A stretch of DNA of 64,000 nt from Teredinibacter purpureus (GTDB taxonomy: Bacteria > Pseudomonadota > Gammaproteobacteria > Pseudomonadales > Cellvibrionaceae), in assembly GCF_014217335.1 (NCBI RefSeq), contig NZ_CP060092.1:4247501-4311500 (forward strand), in the 5' to 3' direction. Both the position numbers and the translations under genes were made by a program. The notes below the pieces were generated by a model. The model was not told the origin of the DNA, did no database searches, and saw only the letters and a list, made by a program, of their open reading frames with translations. Below, in pieces: positions 1-9,928 of the stretch (within the stretch, counting starts at the first letter, position 1; the number at the start of each line of letters is the position of its first letter).

Positions 1-807
<807 letters not shown>

Positions 808-853
808 TTAATAACGCGCAGTCTAAGGTATTGCCTACATTACGTAAAATGAT

Positions 854-880
854 ATATTTGCAATACTTTATTGCAAATAT
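854..880. promoter_or_regulatory. IlvY-type operator palindrome
   Basis: A perfect inverted repeat with 12-base arms: ATATTTGCAATA (854-865), spacer CTT, TATTGCAAATAT (869-880). It lies 20 bases before the ilvY start codon and about 100 bases before ilvC. LysR-family regulators bind such T-N11-A palindromes, and TTGCAA half-sites are what I recall of the E. coli ilvY-ilvC operators. The position fits autoregulation of ilvY and activation of ilvC. Function is inferred from sequence and place. Confidence 0.75.
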
Positions 881-899
881 TGAAATCACGGGTAATGTA

Positions 900-1775
900 A
901 TGGAAACTCAAAAACTGCAACAATTCGCTGCACTCGCGGAGCTAAAACACTTTAACCGTGCTGCTGAACGATGCCATATCAGCCCATCAACGCTCACTCG
1001 CACTATCCAGTCAATGGAGCAGGAGCTACAAGCAAAGCTATTTGAACGCAACAACCGATCAGTAGCCTTAACGCCTCAAGGTAAATTATTTTTACGTTAC
1101 GCTAGAGAAATGCTTCAGCAGTGGGAAACACTACGCCACAGGATGTTAAGCGAAAACGATTCTCTAAGCGGAGCAATCAGTATTTACTGTTCGGTTACCG
1201 CCAGCTATAGCTTCCTATACGACATATTGACGGATTTCCGACAATTACACCCCAGAATAGAAATTCGCCTACACACCGGTGACCCCGCAGATGCGCTAGA
1301 ACGAGTGCTCGCCGGCAGGGAAGATATTGCTATCGCCGCTAAACCCGAACGCTTACCGACTGACGTTAGCTTTAAAAGCTTTGCCCGCTCACCGTTAGTC
1401 TTTATTGCGCCTACAGACGATGCCCTTTTGACCGAGATAGTCTCCCAGAACCCTGCAGATTTTTGGCAACACTTACCCCTTATAATTTCAGAACGCGGCA
1501 TTGCACGTGAACGATTAGATCATTGGTTTCGAGAACAGCAACTCAATGCCAGTATCTACGCGCAAGTATCAGGTAACGAAGCTCTCGTTAGCATGGTAAG
1601 CCTAGGATTTGGGGTGGGCTTAGTGCCCAAAATTGTTGTCGATAACAGCCCTCTCTCCGAAAAAGTAAAACTGTTTGAACAACAAATAGAAATAGAAGCT
1701 TATGAGGTGGGCGTCTGCGTGTTAGAGCGCCGGCTCAAGAGCCCATTAGTAAAAGCGTTTTGGGAGAAGATTTAA
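900..1775 (+). CDS. ilvY: LysR-family transcriptional regulator IlvY
   Basis: Activator of ilvC that responds to acetolactate or acetohydroxybutyrate. The start METQKLQQFAALAELKHF at 900 matches the IlvY family. An ATG at 780 in the same frame would add 40 residues and place the palindromic operator inside the coding region, so it is unlikely. Residues 1-60 form the winged HTH (HFNRAAERCHISPSTLTRTI; LFERNNRSVALTPQG), and residues 90-290 the periplasmic-binding-like effector domain. The length of 291 aa is typical of LysR proteins. It is divergent from ilvC, and the 854-880 palindrome lies between them. It ends convergently to the S9 peptidase gene. Confidence 0.9.
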   Translation: METQKLQQFAALAELKHFNRAAERCHISPSTLTRTIQSMEQELQAKLFERNNRSVALTPQGKLFLRYAREMLQQWETLRHRMLSENDSLSGAISIYCSVTASYSFLYDILTDFRQLHPRIEIRLHTGDPADALERVLAGREDIAIAAKPERLPTDVSFKSFARSPLVFIAPTDDALLTEIVSQNPADFWQHLPLIISERGIARERLDHWFREQQLNASIYAQVSGNEALVSMVSLGFGVGLVPKIVVDNSPLSEKVKLFEQQIEIEAYEVGVCVLERRLKSPLVKAFWEKI

Positions 1776-1777
1776 GC

Positions 1778-1824
1778 ACTCAAACCAAGCTGAGCGCCAA
1801 TTATGCGCTCCCCTTGGTTTGAGT
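1778..1824. terminator. inverted repeat between convergent ilvY and S9 peptidase genes
   Basis: ACTCAAACCAAG (1778-1789) pairs exactly with CTTGGTTTGAGT (1813-1824), with an inner GAGCGC/GCGCTC stem (1792-1797/1804-1809). It lies between two gene ends that face each other. There is no clear T-run on either side, so it may be a weak bidirectional terminator or simply a stabilising hairpin. Confidence 0.5.
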
Positions 1825-1836
1825 AGGTTATGGCTA

Positions 1837-3810
1837 TCAATGCAGATGCTTACCAACAAAATTAATAATAGCCTCTGCCGCGGCTACTCGCTCTTCACCC
1901 TCCATTAAGCTATGGTCACCTTTTTTAAACGTTATCATCTCTACGTCTTTACCTGCTTTTTTCAACCGAGAACGCATAACCTCAGATTGCTTGATAGGCA
2001 CAACCTTATCTCGACCGCCGCCAATTAGTAATACCGGGGCCTGGAAGGCTTCTGCCGAAAACGCTGGGGAAACATTCTTTAACGTTTGTTTATCGGCTTT
2101 GCCATCCGCCATCGCACGTTCCCAATAATTGACGACCCAATGATCCCTACCATATTCACTTTTTTCATTTTTCAGCATTCGGGGCAAATCACTCACCCCA
2201 TTAACCGAGACAACACATTGATACAGGTCCGGCGTATAAGCGCCTCCCGCTAGTGCCGCAAAACCGCCGTAACTCCAACCAACAATACAAACCCGGTTGG
2301 GGTCAACAATCCCTTTCTTGACTAAATTGGCCACACCATCGGTTATATCGCTTTGCATTTTCTTTCCCCACTCGCCATAACCCGCACGAAGGTGGTCACC
2401 ACCAAAACCCTCCGATCCGCGGAATTGGGGTTGAACGACTAAGTAACCACGGCTTGCTAACAGTTGTGCGAGCCAATCAAAACTGATCCGATCATACGAT
2501 GCCGGCCCCCCGTGAGGCATAATGACTGCAGGAAGATTTTTAAGGCCATCGACTTGCATTTTCGGTAGCGTTAACAATGTAGGAATCTTTAGACCGTCCT
2601 CTGCATAATAGGCATAGGACGCAATTGGATTGATGTCCTCCACCGTAATTTGGGGCCTAGACGACGCAATAAACTGCATACTCCCATCGGCCTGATAGGT
2701 ATAATAATCGCCCGGTATTTGGGTACCCTCAACAAAAACCATTACGTTTTTCCAGTCAGCTGTCCAACTATTTATCCAGACAGAATGGTCTAAAAATTTA
2801 TCCAACAAAGACTGTACGAGCTTATCAGTATCCTCATCAAACATTTTATAGCTAGGCGTAAAACCTGAATAACGAACACCATACACAACTCGGTTAACGT
2901 CGGTAATTAACCCTTCTATGTCCTTATCGGGCCGATTTAAATTCGTTGACTGAAAAGACCCGTCCGCCAAAGACATTAAATAGTAGCCCGTTCTGCCGCT
3001 TTCACTGCTTTCGTCCAACACCACTAGATGTTTACCGTCTGCGGTTATACCCAAAACGCTAAACGCCAACATTGATGATTCAATTTCATAGACCACGCGC
3101 CAACTACGTCCGTCTGGAACCAATATTTGATGCTTATTGTTACGATTATTGTAACGTTCCTGCGCAACGACCTCTCCCGCACTATTAACAAAATAATCCA
3201 AAGCGGACCGATTACCTGTTTCTACTACCTTTAATTTTCGCGGGTTATCCAACCGAACCTTTACCAACGCGTAATTTGGTGCTTGATCGTCTTTATCTTT
3301 ACCAACATAAGCAGGCATAAACGCGAATTTTTTATCGGGCGACAAACCTACAATACTACCCAGACCCGTTTGGCCAAGATGGATTTTATGGCCTGGCGTA
3401 AGAAGCTGCTTGAACTTTCCCGTATGAATATCCAAAATAAAAGCCGAGCTCACATTATGAGTACCGCGATACCCGTCAATTTTACGGTAAGAAGACATGA
3501 CCAAAATCAACTCATGATCGCTGATAAAGTAAATATACTTCGGCAAGATGTCACTAACATCCGCTGTGTGAATAAGCTTATTTTCAGCGATCGAATAGAC
3601 CACCAAATAATCATTACCGCTACTAACTTTCCGGAAAGCTATCAGCTCTCCATCAGGTGACATTCGCATCATGCTAGCAACCGGCAATGCACCATAATCC
3701 GCAACGGTGGGCACTGCCAAACTAACGGGAGCCAAACACAGCCATGCGACCAAACAACCCATCATTGACACCCGCACAAAGATCACACGAGTATTACGCC
3801 TAAGCTTCAT
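1837..3810 (-). CDS. secreted S9-family prolyl oligopeptidase-like peptidase
   Basis: A serine peptidase of the S9 (acylaminoacyl-peptidase/dipeptidyl-peptidase) type, probably exported and degrading peptides. The start at 3810 is preceded by a strong AGGAGGGTGCA ribosome site; an upstream in-frame ATG at 3846 lacks one. Residues 1-33 look like a signal peptide (arginine-rich start, hydrophobic core, PVSLA-VP cut). Residues 40-400 look like the propeller part, and 410-657 the alpha/beta hydrolase, with the nucleophile in GWSYGG (Ser513) and candidate catalytic Asp601 (GGGRDKVVP) and His633 (KGDHSLM). The length of 657 aa is usual. It stands alone, convergent with ilvY. The substrate cannot be told from sequence. 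Confidence 0.88.
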   Translation of the reverse strand: MKLRRNTRVIFVRVSMMGCLVAWLCLAPVSLAVPTVADYGALPVASMMRMSPDGELIAFRKVSSGNDYLVVYSIAENKLIHTADVSDILPKYIYFISDHELILVMSSYRKIDGYRGTHNVSSAFILDIHTGKFKQLLTPGHKIHLGQTGLGSIVGLSPDKKFAFMPAYVGKDKDDQAPNYALVKVRLDNPRKLKVVETGNRSALDYFVNSAGEVVAQERYNNRNNKHQILVPDGRSWRVVYEIESSMLAFSVLGITADGKHLVVLDESSESGRTGYYLMSLADGSFQSTNLNRPDKDIEGLITDVNRVVYGVRYSGFTPSYKMFDEDTDKLVQSLLDKFLDHSVWINSWTADWKNVMVFVEGTQIPGDYYTYQADGSMQFIASSRPQITVEDINPIASYAYYAEDGLKIPTLLTLPKMQVDGLKNLPAVIMPHGGPASYDRISFDWLAQLLASRGYLVVQPQFRGSEGFGGDHLRAGYGEWGKKMQSDITDGVANLVKKGIVDPNRVCIVGWSYGGFAALAGGAYTPDLYQCVVSVNGVSDLPRMLKNEKSEYGRDHWVVNYWERAMADGKADKQTLKNVSPAFSAEAFQAPVLLIGGGRDKVVPIKQSEVMRSRLKKAGKDVEMITFKKGDHSLMEGEERVAAAEAIINFVGKHLH

Positions 3811-4035
3811 TGCACCCTCCTTTTGTAAAAATTGACTTTCGGCCACTTGTATACAGCAAATGGCGCGATAAAAGCATTCCTAAATATCATATCAAATGTC
3901 ATTATCTCCACTTCAAATTATAAGGGAGACAGAGATCATTGCCCACTCCTCCTTTACTAGCACGTACTGCCTAATTCTTATTCAGCGAGATGAACTACGC
4001 TAAAAGGTATGTGAGCACATGATTCGGAGCACCCT

Positions 4036-5166
4036 ATGAATTCCTCCCAGAGCAGGTACGAGAATGGAATATGGCAACCACCGCTTGCACCGAACAAACA
4101 CGCGCAACTCGTAACTGTTTTTGGCAGCCACTCTCGTTATAGCGAAGGTTTTCAGCACATTAAAACGGCCTTCCCCAATGCTGAGATTATTGGCTGTACA
4201 ACATCGGGCGAAATTGTAGGCGCAGAAATTTATGACGATACCCTATGCCTTACCGCACTAGAATTTGTTCACGCCAAGATCTCGGTTGCAACCGTCTGTA
4301 TTCACCAACGAACGCTCGAAGCCGCTATCAATACGCTGGCATCAAACACGACAGGCGAAGATTTGAAATATCTACTGGTTCTTTCCGACGGGCAACTCAT
4401 TAATGGCTCCCAGCTAGTAGAGGGCCTTAAGGCCTATTTCCCTAACGATCTACTCATCACCGGAGGTCTGGCTGGCGACGGAACCCGATTTGAACACACA
4501 ACCGTTTGGCATAATGACGATAGTGGTTCTGGTAAGATATTAACCTGCGCCTTTTATGGAAAAGAACTAATTGTGGGGCACGGCTCTATGGGTGGCTGGG
4601 ATCCCTTCGGCCCCGAGCGTGAGATAACGCGATCACGGGATAATATCTTACTCGAACTCGACCACAAACCCGCTCTTCAGCTCTATAAAACATATTTAGG
4701 CGATCACGCAAAGAACCTTCCTTCCTCGGCTCTGCTATACCCGCTTCTCATAACTAAACACGGGGAAGACGAAGCCATTATTCGTACCATTTTAAATATC
4801 GACGAAAATAATAGCTCAATGATTTTCGCCGGCGACATGCCCAAAGGCGCGACCGCGCAATTAATGCGAGCCAATTTCGACCGACTTATTGATGGCGCAG
4901 AAGCCGCAGCCGAAACGGCACTGAAAGCACTGTTGACACAAAAGGAGCACGGATTAGTGCTCATGATATCCTGTGTGGGACGAAGACTCGTACTTAATCA
5001 GCGGACCGAAGAAGAGCTAGAGGCCGTTGCCGAAATTTTTGGTGATAACTGGTCATACACTGGCTTTTATTCTTATGGCGAAATAGCACCATTAATGGCT
5101 GGATCGCCATGTATGCTACACAATCAAACAATGACCATTACAACGATAACTGAGCGTAATGCATAA
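4036..5166 (+). CDS. FIST domain sensory protein
   Basis: FIST domains are predicted small-ligand sensors that often sit next to signalling genes. The 376-aa protein has FIST_N features from about residue 20 to 215 (AQLVTVFGSHSRYSEGF; AEIIGCTTSGEIVG; LVLSDG; ITGGLAGDGTRF) and FIST_C features from 215 to 360 (ALLYPLL; GLVLMISCVGRRLVL; TGFYSYGEIAP). No signal peptide or membrane segment is seen, so it should be cytoplasmic. A GGAG site lies before the ATG. Its last codons overlap the start of the GGDEF-EAL gene at 5159, so the two are very likely translated together, with FIST as the sensor and c-di-GMP as the output. The ligand is unknown; amino acids have been suggested for the family. Confidence 0.9.
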   Translation: MNSSQSRYENGIWQPPLAPNKHAQLVTVFGSHSRYSEGFQHIKTAFPNAEIIGCTTSGEIVGAEIYDDTLCLTALEFVHAKISVATVCIHQRTLEAAINTLASNTTGEDLKYLLVLSDGQLINGSQLVEGLKAYFPNDLLITGGLAGDGTRFEHTTVWHNDDSGSGKILTCAFYGKELIVGHGSMGGWDPFGPEREITRSRDNILLELDHKPALQLYKTYLGDHAKNLPSSALLYPLLITKHGEDEAIIRTILNIDENNSSMIFAGDMPKGATAQLMRANFDRLIDGAEAAAETALKALLTQKEHGLVLMISCVGRRLVLNQRTEEELEAVAEIFGDNWSYTGFYSYGEIAPLMAGSPCMLHNQTMTITTITERNA

Positions 5167-7072
5167 GCTCTTAAACCGATTAATTCGAAAGAATGTCGCA
5201 CCCGATCTAAATTTGCAGCCCTTGCAACCGTTACTCGAAGCTATCTCTGCGGCTTTCGAACAATGTGACGACGATCGAGTAATGCTGGAGCAATCATTAA
5301 CTCTCACCTCCGATGAACTCAACGAAATCAACCGTGCGCTTCGTGCAAAGCTTGGCGATGTCCAACACTATAGAGAAGAAATTGAAATTGCGTTAAGCAA
5401 GCAAAATGCACTTCTAGATGCAAGTCAAGAGGCCGTATTCGCCTTTAAACCAGGGGGGGCTCTAGACAGAATAAACCGAACGGCCACCGAATTTATGGGC
5501 CTTTCTCGCGAGGTTATGTTAAAAAACTCAGGTGAAGAAAATTTAAAACAGATGAAAAATCGACTGCTTCATCCTGAAAAGTTTGATCGTTACATTGAAA
5601 AACTAAAAGAAGACCCAAGACAAACATTAAAAGGTGAATTCGAATCGAAAGAGCATCGTTTCTTTCAGTTTTACACCATTGCTGAAACACTAGAAGGAGA
5701 ATATATTGGTCGCGTATGGTGCATTCGAGATATCACCGAGATGCAACAACACCAAGACCAACTCACTTACCACGCCAATCATGACTCCCTTACGGGGCTC
5801 CCCAATCGGTTATCCCTATCCGAATCGCTTAGTCACGCACTAGAATTAGCTAAACGCCACCACAGCAAAGTCGCTGTACTATTTATTGATCTCGATGACT
5901 TTAAAAAAATAAACGATACTGCAGGGCATGAAGAAGGTGACATTTTTCTCTACAACGTATCTAGAAAAATTAAACATGCGCTAAGAGACGCTGACATACT
6001 AGGGCGATTAGGCGGTGATGAATTCTTAATCATTCTTGAAGACTTCACCAATTTACATCAGTTATCAGCAATACATCGCCGAATTTTAGCCGCCTTTGAA
6101 GAGCTGTTTATTATTAAAGGGAGTAGCTATAGCATTACTTGCAGCATAGGGATGAGTACCTACCCCAATGATGGTGATGAACCAAAAGAACTCATACGAA
6201 AAGCCGATATGGCCATGTATCAAGCAAAACGTAACGGAAAAAATCAGATTTATTTTTATGATGAAAGTTTAGAGCGGAAAGCGATTGATAAAGTTTCCAT
6301 CGAATACCGGCTTAAACAGGCCATAAGTCAACGTGAATTTATACTCCACTATCAACCCAAAATAAGTCTTTCTACAGGTTTTCTGGAGGGCGTTGAAGCG
6401 CTTGTTCGATGGCAACCAAAGGATGAAGCGCTAAAATACCCAGATGCTTTTATCCGTACTGCAGAAGATATGGGGTTAATCACACAAATAACGCAACAAG
6501 TTATAGAAATGGTATGTCAGCAAATAAATCTATGGCGAACTACAGCTCTCAACAATACGACGGTTAGCATTAACTTTTCGGCACTCGACTTTTCCAACGC
6601 TAAATTCATCGATCGCGCCTCCGCCCTAATCTCCGAGAAAAATATTCGGCATGGCGCCATCGAATTTGAACTTACAGAATCTGCACTTTTTGATGACATA
6701 GAGTACGTCAAACGCATTCTAGCTCGATTCAAAAAGCAAGGAATAAAAGTATCCATTGACGATTTCGGTACGGGTTACTCTTCGTTTGGCTATTTACAGG
6801 ATTTGGATATCGATTTCTTAAAAATTGATAAGAGTTTTGTTAAAGACTTACAACACAATGAAAAATCTCGCGCAATTGTTAAAAGTATAGTGAATATCGG
6901 CAACAACTTGGGCTTTCAAGTTGTTGCCGAAGGTATAGAATCCGCCGTAGAATTTCGATTACTGAATGAAATGGGGTGTCATATAGGGCAAGGTTATTTT
7001 ATGAGCAGGCCAGTCCCCGCCGATCTTTTACCCGAATTTATTAAGCAATTACCCATAAGAACAACCGACTGA
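5159..7072 (+). CDS. PAS-GGDEF-EAL cyclic-di-GMP enzyme
   Basis: Bifunctional c-di-GMP protein of 637 aa, translationally coupled to the FIST gene by an 8-base overlap. An N-terminal helical segment (residues 1-80) leads to a PAS domain (about 80-190), then GGDEF (about 205-365) and EAL (about 380-630). The GGDEF motif is intact at 285-289, with an inhibitory-site RDAD at 276-279. The EAL domain keeps EALVRW (413-418), ELTES, DDFGTGYSS, the lysine in FLKIDKSF, AEGIE and GQGYFMSRP. Both synthase and phosphodiesterase activities are therefore possible. No membrane segment is seen, so the input probably comes from its PAS domain and the FIST partner. Confidence 0.95.
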   Translation: MHKLLNRLIRKNVAPDLNLQPLQPLLEAISAAFEQCDDDRVMLEQSLTLTSDELNEINRALRAKLGDVQHYREEIEIALSKQNALLDASQEAVFAFKPGGALDRINRTATEFMGLSREVMLKNSGEENLKQMKNRLLHPEKFDRYIEKLKEDPRQTLKGEFESKEHRFFQFYTIAETLEGEYIGRVWCIRDITEMQQHQDQLTYHANHDSLTGLPNRLSLSESLSHALELAKRHHSKVAVLFIDLDDFKKINDTAGHEEGDIFLYNVSRKIKHALRDADILGRLGGDEFLIILEDFTNLHQLSAIHRRILAAFEELFIIKGSSYSITCSIGMSTYPNDGDEPKELIRKADMAMYQAKRNGKNQIYFYDESLERKAIDKVSIEYRLKQAISQREFILHYQPKISLSTGFLEGVEALVRWQPKDEALKYPDAFIRTAEDMGLITQITQQVIEMVCQQINLWRTTALNNTTVSINFSALDFSNAKFIDRASALISEKNIRHGAIEFELTESALFDDIEYVKRILARFKKQGIKVSIDDFGTGYSSFGYLQDLDIDFLKIDKSFVKDLQHNEKSRAIVKSIVNIGNNLGFQVVAEGIESAVEFRLLNEMGCHIGQGYFMSRPVPADLLPEFIKQLPIRTTD

Positions 7073-7100
7073 ATTCAACAACACCTGTGTCGGAGCGCAC

Positions 7101-8057
7101 TCAATTATTTTCACCTAGTGGTGAAAATAAACCATCACCAAAACTAACGCTCGCCTGAACACACCACACACTAATACCGTCCATTCCATCAAGAAGACTA
7201 GAGGTAACCGGCACAACAACTGTAGCGTCGGTTTGAGGCTGTTCGTACATATTGTCTCCTAGCGCCGCACCATTGGTATAGTCACCGGCTTGTCCTGAGT
7301 AAAGGAAGACATCGGGTAAACCACCCCCGTCAAAATTAAAATGCGTCAATAACATCGTGCAATCATCAACAATTAAAGCCGTGCCACTAACCCCATGAGC
7401 AACATTATCCAGTACAGCAATCTCACCAACTCGCGCATGATTAGCCGTACAACCCGCTTCAGCTCCAAAATTAGTCGCTAAATGCTGCAATGCTACTACT
7501 CGACTCGGCAAGACACCCATTACGGCTCCACTATTGGCCACTAAATTCGCAACGCTATCATCAAAGGTCGACGCGCTAAAGTCCACGGACATTCCTGTCG
7601 CTTGAGTATGAGCTTGAGCGGAAATACTGATACCGTTTGTGGCATCACCATCCTCGTCTAACGCTTGTAGCAACCGCGCAATATTCGCCGCTACCGTACC
7701 ATCAACATCGCTGGCCCCTGCTAACGTAAATGGTGTGATTTCTGCGGCTGCGGTTACCGTTGCCAACACCATATCACCAACCGAAAACGCAATACTTTCA
7801 CCTTCCTGATAACTAAATGTTCCATTAGCGTCCGTTGTGCCGCTCACGCTCTCTGTTTCAAAGTTTAAGCCTTGTACGGCGCTGTCTTTAAACACGCCTT
7901 CCAGTAATTGCGCCGCGACGGAAGAAGAAGAAGAAGAACTGGATGATGAGCTTAAGGAGGAGGAACTTGCATTATCCTCAGGCGTTGTGCTATTGCCGCC
8001 CCCTCCACATGCGACAACAAAAGGTAATACTACACAGGTAAACCATAATATTTTCAT
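7101..8057 (-). CDS. lipoprotein with polyserine linker and DM13 domain
   Basis: Predicted lipoprotein of 318 aa. The start at 8057 puts a lipobox (FVVAC) at the end of a short hydrophobic signal; an upstream ATG at 8120 would add an unlikely leader. After the lipidated Cys comes GGGG, then a serine-rich tract (about residues 32-48) of the kind common in Cellvibrio/Saccharophagus surface proteins. A middle domain (about 50-205) resembles carbohydrate-protein-associated modules (GVFKDSAVQGLNFET; GTFSYQEGE). The C-terminus (about 210-315) resembles a DM13 domain (GVSGTALIVDD; LPDVFLYSGQAGDYTNG; WCVQASVSFGDGLF), proposed to act in extracellular electron transfer or redox chemistry. The role is unknown. 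It is convergent with the GGDEF-EAL gene. Confidence 0.75.
   Translation of the reverse strand: MKILWFTCVVLPFVVACGGGGNSTTPEDNASSSSLSSSSSSSSSSSVAAQLLEGVFKDSAVQGLNFETESVSGTTDANGTFSYQEGESIAFSVGDMVLATVTAAAEITPFTLAGASDVDGTVAANIARLLQALDEDGDATNGISISAQAHTQATGMSVDFSASTFDDSVANLVANSGAVMGVLPSRVVALQHLATNFGAEAGCTANHARVGEIAVLDNVAHGVSGTALIVDDCTMLLTHFNFDGGGLPDVFLYSGQAGDYTNGAALGDNMYEQPQTDATVVVPVTSSLLDGMDGISVWCVQASVSFGDGLFSPLGENN
7107..7128. repeat. hairpin overlapping the end of the DM13 gene
   Basis: ATTTTCACC pairs with GGTGAAAAT around a TAGT loop. It sits within the last codons of the DM13 gene, 35 bases after the stop of the convergent GGDEF-EAL gene. It may end the plus-strand transcript, but the A/T ends are part of the stem and no separate T-run exists. 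Confidence 0.4.
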
Positions 8058-8506
8058 CTGATAACCAGCCTCTCTATCTATTAAATGGCAAGCGATATGC
8101 ATTGGCATGTGCGTAATCACCCTTTGAATTAAAGGATTAAACCCTTAAAGCTAACCTATAACGACCGCCTAAACCTAGAATAAGTTCAATCAGTATCAAT
8201 ACCCATTCGCACGGCAGCGAACATATACAATTGTAACGTTACATGAATCCCCTCGTGCTAGAGATATAGAGTTTCCCCCAACGGAAGGACGAAATAATCA
8301 CGATAATGCGCAAAACGCTCCGTCTGCACAGGCTTTACCATAATTTTACGCATTCATAAGATCCTCGTAGTCCATTGCCAACTCTTTTTTATAACAAGTT
8401 CGTTACGCTAGCACTGCCGTTGGCGCTATCGTCCACAAATCACACATCAACCATGCAGCCCCTAGGCTATAGTTAACCAATTGAGCTAACGTAACGAGCG
8501 CCTATT
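8058..8506. other. divergent intergenic region, 449 bp
   Basis: This lies between the divergent DM13 lipoprotein and histidine kinase genes, so it must carry both promoters. I see no tRNA, clear hairpin or recognisable operator. A 31-codon minus-strand frame (8258-8353, MRKIMVKPVQTERF start) is too short to support without homologues. Confidence 0.4.
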
Positions 8507-9718
8507 ATGCAATCAGCCCCTCTACACTCCACCGAACATCAGCGCTTAGCAACTCTGCTGAATTATGAGGTGCTCGATACCGAAGACGAACGAGCGTTTA
8601 ATGAATTAACCGAGTTAGCGAGCACAATTTGTGGCACCCCTATTTCATTGATTAGTTTGGTGGACGATCACCGGCAATGGTTTAAATCAAAAGTAGGGCT
8701 TAAAGCAAATGAAACGCCCCGCAGTATCGCGTTTTGTACACATGCAATTTTACAGGATGAGGTGTTTGAGGTGAACAATGCTCTCGAAGATCCTCGCTTT
8801 TTCGACAACCCACTGGTAACCGGAGACCCTGATATTCGCTTTTATGCCGGCGCGCCTCTCGTCGCTCCCGACGGAAGCCCCATAGGCACTCTTTGTGTTA
8901 TTGATAAAGAACCGCGTAAGCTCGACGCAAGCCAGTTAAGAGCACTGACTATTTTGTCTGCGCAGGTGATTGGTCAGATGGAACTACGATTACACAATAG
9001 GCGGCTCGACCGTATTCACCGCGAACAACAAACATTGTTCGCAACCTTAGCCCATGATTTACGCACGCCATTTAACGGTATTCTGGGGCTATCAAAACAT
9101 CTTTCTAGAAAAGCCGAAACGCTCTCGCCCGCTCGTATCACACAATTGGCTCATGGCGTTCTATCGTCATCTTTACAGGTATACCAACTATTAGACGAAC
9201 TTTTGCAATGGTCCGCTAGCCGCTATTCGTCAAAATCGTCTCATCTATCCATTCAACCTTTACTCCCGTTAATAGAACGCAGCACCGAACTCTACATTGA
9301 CACGATGGCCCTTAAAAATATCACCTTTAACTGTAACGTAAAGAGTGACCTTTCTGTTTGTGCAGATGCAACATTAACGAAAACCATTATTCGCAATCTT
9401 TTAGCCAACGCCATTAAATTTACACCCGAAAATTTAAGTATTGATATCTCGGCAGAGCCAAACGATAGTTTTGTTGAAATACGTGTATCCAATAATGGAA
9501 GCTTAATACCGGAAGACACCCGAAAAAATTTATTCTCTCAAACCGTGGCTAGCGAAAAAGGCACGATGGGAGAGACGGGTAATGGTTTAGGCCTTAAGTT
9601 AATGCAAGAATTTGTCGAAACCCAAGGCGGAAAGATTTGGTTAGAACAGAATGAACCTGACACTAATACATTTTGCTTTACCCTACAGCACCCATCATCA
9701 ACTACTGGAATCGTTTAA
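8507..9718 (+). CDS. GAF-domain sensor histidine kinase
   Basis: Cytoplasmic sensor kinase of 403 aa. Residues 20-160 are a GAF domain of the type starting RLATLLNYEVLDTEDERAF, which often includes CTHAI and FYAGAPLV as here. Residues 170-240 are the HisKA dimerisation domain with H183 in LAHDLRTPFNGIL. Residues 280-400 are the ATPase domain, with an N box (NLLANAIKFTP) and G2 box (GNGLGLKLMQEF). The G1 box reads VSNNGSLIP, so the usual nucleotide-contacting Asp is Asn and the second glycine is absent. No response regulator gene is adjacent. The signal and partner are unknown. No membrane segment is seen. Confidence 0.88.
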   Translation: MQSAPLHSTEHQRLATLLNYEVLDTEDERAFNELTELASTICGTPISLISLVDDHRQWFKSKVGLKANETPRSIAFCTHAILQDEVFEVNNALEDPRFFDNPLVTGDPDIRFYAGAPLVAPDGSPIGTLCVIDKEPRKLDASQLRALTILSAQVIGQMELRLHNRRLDRIHREQQTLFATLAHDLRTPFNGILGLSKHLSRKAETLSPARITQLAHGVLSSSLQVYQLLDELLQWSASRYSSKSSHLSIQPLLPLIERSTELYIDTMALKNITFNCNVKSDLSVCADATLTKTIIRNLLANAIKFTPENLSIDISAEPNDSFVEIRVSNNGSLIPEDTRKNLFSQTVASEKGTMGETGNGLGLKLMQEFVETQGGKIWLEQNEPDTNTFCFTLQHPSSTTGIV

Positions 9719-9928
9719 CATCATTCGAAAAGGCGTAACCGCTCAATCAAACACGAGCTTTTCCTCTATAACTATGGGTAATCACTGTTCATAAAAATGA
9801 AGGGATAATGCAACGGAGAGGATTGAACTAAATTGGATAAGAAAGGAAGACGGTAGCTTAGTCCGTACGAGGATAACGTTAACGACAGAGAAGACGGGAC
9901 GCCTCAGCACGAGCGCCCCACAACGTAA

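Noticed and set aside
7920..7940. GAA trinucleotide repeat
   Set aside because: It encodes the serine linker of the lipoprotein on the minus strand; not a separate repeat element.
8258..8353. Minus-strand 31-codon frame upstream of the DM13 gene
   Set aside because: Short, no clear ribosome site and no recognised family.
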